Of a stretch of 64,000 nucleotides of DNA, positions 8,062 through 14,781 are shown piece after piece; positions within the stretch are counted from its first letter, which is position 1, and the number at the start of each line of letters is the position of its first letter. The notes under the pieces were generated by a model. It had not been told where the DNA came from. It ran no database searches and saw nothing but the letters and a program-made list of their open reading frames with translations. The translations under genes and the position numbers were made by a program. Source of the DNA: Salarchaeum japonicum_A. Its GTDB lineage: Archaea; Halobacteriota; Halobacteria; Halobacteriales; Halobacteriaceae. Where the stretch lies: contig NZ_JBNAMV010000004.1 in assembly GCF_049705945.1 (NCBI RefSeq), forward strand, positions 1,922,001 to 1,986,000, written 5' to 3'.

Positions 8062-8280
8062 ATGGCTCCCGCCGACCCTCAGGATCTGATTCGGCGGAGT
8101 GACACGTTCACGCTCGCGGAGTTCCACGAGATGGTGGACGACGCGGAGACGATTCTCGAACTCCAGCAGACCGCGCGCATCGACCGCGTGCGCACCATCC
8201 GCCTCCTGAAAGCGTGCGGCCGGTACGACGAGTTCGACCGCGGCCCCGTGAAACGCTTCCGCGAACCGCAGGACTCGTAG
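8062..8280 (+). CDS. Hypothetical 72-aa protein
   Basis: I do not recognise this small protein. It starts MAPADPQDLIRRSDTFTLAEFHEMVDDAETILELQQ and ends with RTIRLLKACGRYDEFDRG; it is predicted helical and charged, with no Cys pair or membrane segment. A TATA-like gtttatttt centred 29 nt before the ATG supports real expression. It lies downstream of the Grx-TrxR gene and 22 bp before another small gene on the same strand. Confidence 0.65.
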   Translation: MAPADPQDLIRRSDTFTLAEFHEMVDDAETILELQQTARIDRVRTIRLLKACGRYDEFDRGPVKRFREPQDS

Positions 8281-8302
8281 TACTGGACGTACTCGTCCGA
8301 GT

Positions 8303-8584
8303 ATGGATTCCGTTTCCTTCACCATCGAGGGTCCTGACGGTAGCGACGACGTAGAACTCCCCGCCGGTCTCATCGACCTCCTGAGCGAGGAAGAAGACGA
8401 GTCGTCGGCGCAGGTCGTCGGCGACATCGCCGTGATGGCGTTCACGTCCCGCGCGCACGCCATCGCCCACCACTCCGACGGCGAACCGAGCGAGGAAATC
8501 GAAGCGCTCGAATCCGAGATGCTCGACGCCTTCGAGGATCGCTTCGGCATGACGTACGGCGACGCGACCGGCCACCAGCACTAG
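8303..8584 (+). CDS. Conserved acidic haloarchaeal protein, 93 aa
   Basis: The product starts MDSVSFTIEGPDGSDDVELP and holds LIDLLSEEEDE, VVGDIAVMAFTSRAHAIAHH and EALESEMLDAFEDRFGMTYGDATGHQH. It is acidic with a His-rich tail. No function is evident; proteins of this shape recur in haloarchaea. Its TAG stop interlocks (CTAG at 8581-8584) with the stop of the convergent PHP gene. Confidence 0.7.
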   Translation: MDSVSFTIEGPDGSDDVELPAGLIDLLSEEEDESSAQVVGDIAVMAFTSRAHAIAHHSDGEPSEEIEALESEMLDAFEDRFGMTYGDATGHQH

Positions 8585-9354
8585 AACTGCTGAGCGTACG
8601 ACGACGGCACCGTCGGCACGATCGGCGTGCGCGACGTGACCTCGAACAGTCCTTTCTTCACGGCACCCATCGCGTACTGGCGAACGCTCCGATGAATGGG
8701 AGTACGGCGGCCGCGGACGCCCGTCGACCCCGTTCGGATGGCGTCGACCACGTCGCTCGCCGCCACCTCGCGCTTCGCGGACGCGTCCACGTCGAGCTCG
8801 GTGTACGCGCGCCCGACGTTCATCACGTGGTGCGCGTCGCTCGACCCGATACGCGGATACTCGCGGTTGCGGGCGTACCGGCGTGCGCGGCGGTTCCGAT
8901 AGCCCGTGAACAGCATCGAGTTGTACACTTCGACGGCGTCCACCGCGGTGTCCTCGAGATAGCGCTTGCGGACGCCGTGTCGGCTTCGCTGGAACGGATG
9001 CGGGACGACGGCCGCACCCCCCAGCTCGCGGATTGCTTCGGCGGTGTCGACGAAGGACTCGCCCTTCGGCGGGCGCTCGGTGACGCCGATGGCGAGCAGG
9101 TGGCCGTGCCGCGTCGACACCTCCACGCCCGGAATCCCGACGAGCCCGTAGTCGGACGCGAGGCGCGCGGCGCGCAGGGACTCCTCGATGGTGTCGTGGT
9201 CGGTGACGACGATGGCGTCCAGGCCGATGTCGCTCGCGTGTTCGAGCAGGAGTTCCACGGGCTCGTGGCCGTCGTACGACCCGTCTGAGTGCACGTGCGG
9301 GTCGACGCGGAGCGTGACGCGGTCGTCCATTTTCCTCTCGTACGTTCCGCTCAT
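8581..9354 (-). CDS. PHP domain metal-dependent phosphoesterase
   Basis: The 257-aa protein has the PHP motifs: VDPHVHSDGSYDGHEP, IVVTDHDTIEE, VGIPGVEVSTRHGHLLAIGV, VVPHPFQRSRHG, and the final GSSDAHHVMNVGRAYTE. These supply the His/Asp/Glu ligands of a trinuclear metal site. Likely role: hydrolysis of a phosphoester such as a nucleotide 3'-phosphate; the substrate cannot be read from sequence. The start could also be the internal Met of MDDRVTLRVDPH. It is followed on the same strand by nothing obvious and is convergent with the 93-aa gene. Confidence 0.85.
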   Translation of the reverse strand: MSGTYERKMDDRVTLRVDPHVHSDGSYDGHEPVELLLEHASDIGLDAIVVTDHDTIEESLRAARLASDYGLVGIPGVEVSTRHGHLLAIGVTERPPKGESFVDTAEAIRELGGAAVVPHPFQRSRHGVRKRYLEDTAVDAVEVYNSMLFTGYRNRRARRYARNREYPRIGSSDAHHVMNVGRAYTELDVDASAKREVAASDVVDAIRTGSTGVRGRRTPIHRSVRQYAMGAVKKGLFEVTSRTPIVPTVPSSYAQQF

Positions 9355-9423
9355 TGAAATGCGTACAGGCTAGCCAATGTCCGTGCCCACCGCTCGCACG
9401 GCGCTCGCGTGCGTGCCACCCAA

Positions 9424-10104
9424 CTACTCCGTGGCGTCCCGTCCGAGCACGTCGTAGGTGAGGAGGACGCCGTCGTCCAGTCGTTCTACCTCTTCGAGGT
9501 CGAGGCGGGGGACGTTCTCGGTGAATCCCTCGCCGTCGACGAGCGTTGGGGCGTCGCGGCCGCCGATAACGAGGGACCCGACGAAGACGGAGAGCGCGTC
9601 CACGAGGTCGTCCGCGAACAGGGAGAAGAGGAGTTCGCCGCCGCCCTCGACCATCACGCGCGAGACGCCCTCTGATTCGAGTTTCGCGAACGCGCTCGGG
9701 AGGTCGACGCGGTCCTCCCCTGCGACGACGCACTGCGCGCCCGCGCGCTCCAGTTCGCGAACCCGGGATTGGGGCGCGTTCTCCGAGACGAGCACGTAGG
9801 TGTCGGCGTCCGGACCGAGGACGCTCGCGTCGGTCGGCGTGCGGGCCTGCGAGTCCGCGACGACGCGCGCCGGCTGCCCGGACTCACCGCGGTCCTCGCG
9901 GTCGGCGACGAGGTCGCCGCTCTTCAGCGTGAGCGAGGGGTCGTCCGCGAGCACCGTGCCGACGCCGACCATCACCGCGTCGAAGTCAGCGCGCAGTTCG
10001 TCCACGCGCTCGAAGTCCTCCGCGCCGCTTATCGCGAACTGCGTGCGCTCCCGCGTGGAGAGTTTTCCGTCGGCGCTCGTCGCGGCGTTCACGCGGACGT
10101 GCAT
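9424..10104 (-). CDS. arfC: 2,5-diamino-6-(ribosylamino)-4(3H)-pyrimidinone 5'-phosphate reductase
   Basis: The 226-aa protein is the archaeal RibD-C-type reductase of riboflavin and F420 synthesis, reducing the ribosyl side chain of the pyrimidine to a ribityl chain with NAD(P)H. Visible motifs are VNAATSADGKLSTRERTQ, DAVMVGVGTVLADDPSLTLKS, VMVEGGGELLFSLFADDLVD and FVGSLVIGGRDAPTLVDGEG. The length matches stand-alone archaeal enzymes. It is divergent from the rpa operon, with starts 80 bp apart. An ArfB-like deformylase of the same pathway is encoded at 13919-14686. Confidence 0.92.
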   Translation of the reverse strand: MHVRVNAATSADGKLSTRERTQFAISGAEDFERVDELRADFDAVMVGVGTVLADDPSLTLKSGDLVADREDRGESGQPARVVADSQARTPTDASVLGPDADTYVLVSENAPQSRVRELERAGAQCVVAGEDRVDLPSAFAKLESEGVSRVMVEGGGELLFSLFADDLVDALSVFVGSLVIGGRDAPTLVDGEGFTENVPRLDLEEVERLDDGVLLTYDVLGRDATE

Positions 10105-10153
10105 ACGCCGGGATTGCGACGGACGGGAGAAACGGATTTCGGTCCGCGAACGC

Positions 10154-10160
10154 TTTTTAT
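10154..10160 (+). promoter_or_regulatory. TATA-like box of the rpa operon
   Basis: tttttat is centred about 28 nt before the ATG at 10185, consistent with a leaderless rpa transcript. The GTG at 10182 in the same frame is therefore a less likely start. Confidence 0.55.
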
Positions 10161-10184
10161 CCGCGCCGTTCGAACCGTCGAGTG

Positions 10185-11456
10185 ATGACTCTCGACGACC
10201 ATGCCGAGGATCTCGCCTCCGACCTCGGTGTTGACAAACAGGAGGTCAAGCAAGGACTCGAAAACTTAGTCGAGTACAGCGTTCCCGTCGAGGAGGCGAA
10301 GCAGAGCCTCCGACGCAAGTACGGCGGCGGTGGCGGCAGCGAGAACACCGGGCCGTCCGCGGCGGACATCGCCGACGTCGACACGGACAGCGGGAGCGTC
10401 ACCGTGACCGCCGTCGTCCTCACCGTCGGCACGCGCTCGATTCGCTACCAGGGCGACGACCACACGATTCTGGAGGGCGAACTCGCCGACGAATCCGGGA
10501 CGATATCCTACACCGCGTGGGAGGAGTTCGACCTTGAACCCGGACACACTGTCACCATCGGGAACGCGAGCGTCCGCGAGTACGAGGGCCGCCCCGAACT
10601 CAACTTCGGGGAGTCCTCCACCGTCGAACAGGCCGACGAGGACCTCGACGTGCCGTACGAGGTCGGCGGCGACCGCGACCTCGCGGAACTGCGCGCGGGC
10701 GACCGCGGACGGACCGTCGAAGTGCAGGTCGTGGACGTCGAGACGCGAACCATCGACGGCCGCGACGGCGAGACAGAAATCCTCTCCGGCGTGCTCGGCG
10801 ACGAGTCCGCGCGCCTCCCGTTCACGGACTGGAACCCCCACGACGAACTCGCGGAGGGCGCGTCCGTCCGCATCGAGGACGTGTACGTCCGCGAGTTCCG
10901 GGGCGTCCCGTCCGTGAACGTCTCCGAGTTCTCCACGGTCACCGAACTCGCGGAACCGATCGAACTCGGCGGCCCGACCCGGATGGAACTCCGGGACGCC
11001 GTCGGACGCGGCGGCGCGTACGACGTGGAACTCCAGGGGAACGTCCTCGAAGTCCGGGACGGCAGCGGCCTCATCCAGCGCTGTCCCGAGTGCGGGCGCG
11101 TCACCCAGAAGGGCCAGTGCCGCCAGCACGGCGAGGTCGACGGCGAGGACGACCTCCGCGTGAAGGCCATCCTCGACGACGGCACCGCAACGGTCACGGC
11201 GATTCTCGGCCGCGACATCACCGAACAGGTGTACGGCGGCGGCCTCGAAGACGCCCGCCAGCAGGCGCGGGACGCGATGGACCAGGAAGTCGTCGCGGAC
11301 ACCATCCGGGAGGAACTGGTCGGCGGCGAGTACGTCGTGCGCGGCCACCTCTCCGTGGACGAGTACGGCGCGAACCTCGAAGCGACCGCGTTCCGCCCCG
11401 CTGACGACGACCCGGCCGAGCGTGCCGAAGCTTTCCTCGCGGAGGTGGACGCATGA
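10185..11456 (+). CDS. rpa1: Replication protein A (single-stranded DNA-binding protein), Rpa1 type
   Basis: The 423-aa protein has an N-terminal helical region (1-45), then three OB folds at about 70-148, 172-252 and 275-345. A zinc finger is inserted in the third (C300-x2-C303-x8-C312-x2-H315, from CPECGRVTQKGQCRQH). This is the architecture of haloarchaeal RPA1. It coats single-stranded DNA in replication and repair. It is the first gene of a three-gene operon; its TGA overlaps the start of the RPA-associated protein (ATGA). In Haloferax volcanii the rpa1 operon likewise pairs an RPA-associated protein and a calcineurin-like phosphoesterase, which supports Rpa1 over Rpa3. Confidence 0.9.
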   Translation: MTLDDHAEDLASDLGVDKQEVKQGLENLVEYSVPVEEAKQSLRRKYGGGGGSENTGPSAADIADVDTDSGSVTVTAVVLTVGTRSIRYQGDDHTILEGELADESGTISYTAWEEFDLEPGHTVTIGNASVREYEGRPELNFGESSTVEQADEDLDVPYEVGGDRDLAELRAGDRGRTVEVQVVDVETRTIDGRDGETEILSGVLGDESARLPFTDWNPHDELAEGASVRIEDVYVREFRGVPSVNVSEFSTVTELAEPIELGGPTRMELRDAVGRGGAYDVELQGNVLEVRDGSGLIQRCPECGRVTQKGQCRQHGEVDGEDDLRVKAILDDGTATVTAILGRDITEQVYGGGLEDARQQARDAMDQEVVADTIREELVGGEYVVRGHLSVDEYGANLEATAFRPADDDPAERAEAFLAEVDA

Positions 11457-13042
11457 GTTCGAATTCGAGCCCCGACGACCGCCCGAGCCGCGAGGTCGCG
11501 TGGCGGGTGTTCGCGGCGGAGTTCGACGACGCGGACTACAGCTACGCGGAGTCCGACGAGGAGCGCGCGCCGAACTACGTCGTCACGCCGACGGGAGCGC
11601 GCGTGAACCGGCTGTTCGTTGTCGGCGTGCTCACCGAAGTGGAGCAGGTGAGTGACGATGTACTTCGTGCGCGCATCGTCGACCCAACGGGCGCGTTCGT
11701 CGTGTACGCCGGGCAGTACCAACCGGACGCGCTCGCGTCCCTCGAACGCCTCGACGCGCCCGCGTTCGTCGCCATCACGGGGAAGGCGCGGACGTTCGAA
11801 CCGGACGACGCGGACACCGTCTACACGTCCGTCCGCCCCGAATCCATCAGCGAGGTGGATGCGGACACGCGCGACCGCTGGGTCGTCCGCACCGCCGAAC
11901 AGACCACCGAACGCGTCGGCGTGCTGGCGGACGCGCTCGGCCGCGAGGAACGCGGAAGCGACCTCCGAGACGCGCTCGCGGACACCGGCGTCCGCCCCGA
12001 CCTCGCCGCGGGCGTTCCGCTCGCTATCGACCACTACGGCACCACCGAAACCTACCTCGACGACCTCCGCACGGTCGCCCGGCAGGCCGCTGAAGTCGTC
12101 GCCGGCGACCGCGACGAAGTGGACGCCACCACGCCCGCTCCCGACGCTGGCGGCGCGGTCGACGCCGACCTGTCCGCCGACCTCGACATCGAGGCGGAGC
12201 AGACGGACGAAACCGGCGCGGAGAGCGAACCGGCTGAGGAACCAGAGAGCAAGTCGGAGAGCGAATCTGAGAGCGAACCGGCTGAGGAACCAGAGAGCAA
12301 GTCGGAGAGCGAATCTGAGAGCGAACCGACCACAGAATCGGAAACCACCGAACCCGAAGCAGAACCGGAAGCTGGCAGCGAACCGGAATCCGACGCGGAG
12401 TCGGCTGTCGACTCCGAGCCGGCTTCCGAACCCGAAACGGAGTCCGAGCCGGAGCCCGACTCCGAAGAGCTGTCCGCGGTCGAGGCGGAGCCGGACGCCG
12501 CGGACGCCGGCGACGTGGGAACAACAGAGGAACTCGCGGAGTCCACCGCGCCCGAGCCCGAGGCCGTCGAACCCGAATCCGCGGAGTCGGAGAGTCTCGG
12601 GGACTTCGAGTCGACGGACGAGATGTACGAGTTCGACGAGGAGGAGCGCGAGGAGATCGAGGAAGAGTTCGATATGGACTTCTCTAGCGGCGACGACATC
12701 CCCGAAGCCGGTGAAGCCGGTATCGAACCCGAGACGGACGAGGAGCTGGACGACGCCGACGACGAGTCGCTCGACGCCGACGACGAGTCGCTCGACGCCG
12801 ACGACGAGTGGGAGGAAGAGACTGCCGAGGACGAGAACGTCTTCGAGGGCGACTTGGAGGACTTCGTCGTCGACACGATGGACGACCTCGACGGCGGGGA
12901 CGGCGTCGACCGCGACGAGGTGATTCGGACGGTCGTCGAAGCCACGGACGCGGACTCCGGTGATGTCGAGGACGCCATCCAGAGCGCGCTGATGAGCGGG
13001 CGGTGCTACGAGTCCGGGGAGGACACGCTCAAGGCCATCTGA
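11453..13042 (+). CDS. rpap1: RPA-associated protein with long acidic repeat linker
   Basis: The 529-aa protein (COG3390 type) has an N-terminal OB-fold domain (about 1-130: VNRLFVVGVLTEVEQV, DPTGAFVVYAGQYQPDAL, FVAITGKARTF), a helical part to about 220, then about 230 residues of Glu/Ser/Asp/Pro-rich low-complexity sequence with tandem repeats. It closes with a small C-terminal helical domain (EVIRTVVEATDADSGDVEDAIQSAL...GRCYESGEDTLKAI) resembling a winged-helix tail. Family members act in complex with RPA. The linker looks unusually long and repeat-expanded. It overlaps both neighbours by 3-4 bases, so translation is probably coupled. Confidence 0.88.
   Translation: MSSNSSPDDRPSREVAWRVFAAEFDDADYSYAESDEERAPNYVVTPTGARVNRLFVVGVLTEVEQVSDDVLRARIVDPTGAFVVYAGQYQPDALASLERLDAPAFVAITGKARTFEPDDADTVYTSVRPESISEVDADTRDRWVVRTAEQTTERVGVLADALGREERGSDLRDALADTGVRPDLAAGVPLAIDHYGTTETYLDDLRTVARQAAEVVAGDRDEVDATTPAPDAGGAVDADLSADLDIEAEQTDETGAESEPAEEPESKSESESESEPAEEPESKSESESESEPTTESETTEPEAEPEAGSEPESDAESAVDSEPASEPETESEPEPDSEELSAVEAEPDAADAGDVGTTEELAESTAPEPEAVEPESAESESLGDFESTDEMYEFDEEEREEIEEEFDMDFSSGDDIPEAGEAGIEPETDEELDDADDESLDADDESLDADDEWEEETAEDENVFEGDLEDFVVDTMDDLDGGDGVDRDEVIRTVVEATDADSGDVEDAIQSALMSGRCYESGEDTLKAI
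12221..12329 (+). repeat. Exact 48-bp tandem repeat inside rpap1
   Basis: Unit 1 (12221-12268) and unit 2 (12269-12316) are identical and are followed by about 13 bp of a third. Each unit encodes 16 residues of the pattern ESEPAEEPESKSESES. Identity at every third-codon position indicates a very recent in-frame duplication. Confidence 0.9.
12752..12809 (+). repeat. 21-bp tandem repeat (DADDESL) inside rpap1
   Basis: Two identical 21-bp units (12752-12772 and 12773-12793) and a partial third encode DADDESL-DADDESL-DADDE. The repeat keeps frame and adds acidic residues near the C-terminal domain. Confidence 0.85.
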
Positions 13043-13779
13043 TGGCGCGCGTCGAACCCGTCCCGGACGCGCCCGCGGCGGTCGCGAACCTCGACGGGGA
13101 GTCGGCGCTCGTGGTCGCGGACTACCACGCGGGCATCGAGCGGGCGCTCCGCCGCGAGGGCCTCGAAGTCGATTCGCAGGCGAGTACGCGCCGCGAGCGC
13201 GTGCTGTCGCTCGTCGTGCGGACGGGCGTCGACCGCGTGGTGTTCCTCGGCGACCTCGGCCACCAGATCGGGACGCCGGAGGGCGCGGAGCGCGAGGAAC
13301 TCGAAACGCTCGTTCGGGAATGCCCGGTGCCGGTGACGCTCGTCCGCGGAAACCACGACGGCAATATCGACGACGTGCTCGATGTCGACGTGACGCCGGG
13401 CGAGGGAGCGCGGTTCGGCGACGTTGGGTTCGTTCACGGCCATACGTGGCCGTCCCGGAACGTGCTGGACGCGGACGTGGTCTGCATGGGACACGAGCAT
13501 CCAGCCGTTCGGCTGGAGGACGAGGTCGGCGGGTCGCGGGTGGAGCGCGCGTGGCTTCGCGGCGCGCTCGACGCCGGCGCGTTCCGCGAGCACTTCGGCG
13601 AGCGCGTGGCGACGGACGCGGAGCTCGTGGTGTGTCCGGCGTTCAACGACCTCTGTGGTGGGACGTGGGTGAACGTGGAGGGCCAGGGGTTTCTCGCGCC
13701 ATTCCTCCCCGAGGCGTTGCCGTCCGCGGACGCCTATCTCCTCGACGGCACGCGTCTCGGTGACTATCGCTACCTGTAG
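13042..13779 (+). CDS. Calcineurin-like metallophosphoesterase of the rpa operon
   Basis: The 245-aa protein has metallophosphoesterase motifs: ALVVADYHAGIE (Asp and His), VVFLGDLGH, LVRGNHDGN, VGFVHGHTWP and VCMGHEHPAV. It also has the C-terminal VVCPAFNDLCGG typical of the archaeal/bacterial family that includes Lhr-associated phosphoesterases. The ATG at 13042 overlaps the rpap1 stop (TGATG). Third gene of the rpa operon; a role in nucleic-acid end processing beside RPA is an inference from context, and an Lhr helicase gene lies only 1 kb downstream on the same strand. Confidence 0.9.
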   Translation: MARVEPVPDAPAAVANLDGESALVVADYHAGIERALRREGLEVDSQASTRRERVLSLVVRTGVDRVVFLGDLGHQIGTPEGAEREELETLVRECPVPVTLVRGNHDGNIDDVLDVDVTPGEGARFGDVGFVHGHTWPSRNVLDADVVCMGHEHPAVRLEDEVGGSRVERAWLRGALDAGAFREHFGERVATDAELVVCPAFNDLCGGTWVNVEGQGFLAPFLPEALPSADAYLLDGTRLGDYRYL

Positions 13780-13795
13780 GGCGTGCGGCCGACGC

Positions 13796-13811
13796 GTCCG
13801 CGTCCGCGGAC
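13796..13811 (+). terminator. GC-rich hairpin after the rpa operon
   Basis: gtccgcgtccgcggac folds into a 6-bp stem with a four-base loop, 17 bp after the phosphoesterase stop. No T-run follows directly, so a role in termination or 3'-end stability is tentative. The remaining intergenic DNA to 13918 shows no gene. Confidence 0.3.
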
Positions 13812-13918
13812 CGTGCGTCGCCAGTACCCGAGTGGGTGTCGTCCCGCGCCGGGACGGCGCCGAGCCGGTGGCCCACGGCGATTCCTAGAACACGCCGAGT
13901 CTGGCCGCGGCTTCGTAT

Positions 13919-14686
13919 TTACACTCTCTCCGGCGGCAGCAGGTCTTCGAAGGGTTGGTCGTCGAGCCACGTGGCGAGCTGACAGAGTTCGTCGAGCGCC
14001 GCGTCGAACAGTTCTTCGCCCTTCTCGGCGGTGGCGTCGGTCTGGTCGCCGAACACGCCGTTCTCGCTGTTCTCGACGGCGTCGTAGAACGTTCGCGCAC
14101 CGTGCTTGACGGTGTCGAGGTCGGCGAGCGATTCGACGCCGCCTTCGTGGGCGTCCGCGAGTCGGTCGTCGTGCACGAGGTCTTCGTGGAGGTACTGGAT
14201 GAGCGCGGTCTCCTTCGGACCGCCGTGCGGGCCGTTCTGCTCGAAGGCGTCGTCGACGAGGTCGGGGATGGAGTTGTCCCACATCCACTCGACCGCGTAC
14301 GCGTCCTCCGAATCCCGGACGCGCCGCCCGACCTCGCGGAGGTGCTGGACGTTCCCGCCGTGCGCGTTCACGAACACGACCTTCCGGATGCCGTGGTAGG
14401 AGAGGTTTCGCGTGAACGATTCGACGTACTGGCGGAACGCGGGCGCGTCCACCCACATCGTCCCGGGGAACTGGCGGTGGTGGGGGCTGACCCCGATGTT
14501 TACCGTGGGCGTGCAGAGGAATCCGGTTCGGTCGGCGGCGCGGCGCGCGAACGCCTCCGCGATGAGGTGGTCGGTGCCCTCCGGCAGGTGGGGGCCGTGT
14601 TGTTCCGTGGAGCCGAGCGGGACGAACGCGACCGCGCCGTCGAGTTCGCCCTGGAGGTCCGGCCAGGCTTCGTCTGCGAGGTACAT
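13919..14686 (-). CDS. arfB: Creatininase family amidohydrolase, probable ArfB deformylase
   Basis: The 255-aa protein has creatininase-family metal motifs: VAFVPLGSTEQHGPHLPEGTD, SPHHRQFPGTMWVDAP, VVFVNAHGGNVQHLREV and HGGPKETALI. Archaeal members include the 2-amino-5-formylamino-6-ribosylaminopyrimidinone 5'-phosphate deformylase (ArfB) of F420/riboflavin synthesis. That reading is encouraged by the arfC gene 4 kb away, but a plain creatininase-like amidohydrolase is possible. The ATG at 14686 (MYLADEAWPDLQG) fits the family start; the longer frame enters the lhr promoter region. Confidence 0.75.
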   Translation of the reverse strand: MYLADEAWPDLQGELDGAVAFVPLGSTEQHGPHLPEGTDHLIAEAFARRAADRTGFLCTPTVNIGVSPHHRQFPGTMWVDAPAFRQYVESFTRNLSYHGIRKVVFVNAHGGNVQHLREVGRRVRDSEDAYAVEWMWDNSIPDLVDDAFEQNGPHGGPKETALIQYLHEDLVHDDRLADAHEGGVESLADLDTVKHGARTFYDAVENSENGVFGDQTDATAEKGEELFDAALDELCQLATWLDDQPFEDLLPPERV

Positions 14687-14751
14687 ACCGGTTCCTCGGC
14701 CGCCCGCCCCAAGTAGCCAGCGGGTGCGGGATGATAGCACGCTCACGGTGT

Positions 14752-14758
14752 GCTTATC
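14752..14758 (+). promoter_or_regulatory. TATA-like box of the Lhr helicase gene
   Basis: gcttatc is centred about 27 nt before the ATG at 14782, as expected for a leaderless transcript. Confidence 0.45.
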
Positions 14759-14781
14759 CGGCCGCCGACCCCAGTACGTGT

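Noticed and set aside
13780..13918. Possible tRNA or structured RNA after the rpa operon
   Set aside because: There is a hairpin but no cloverleaf, anticodon stem or T-loop sequence; only a weak 3'-end element can be supported.
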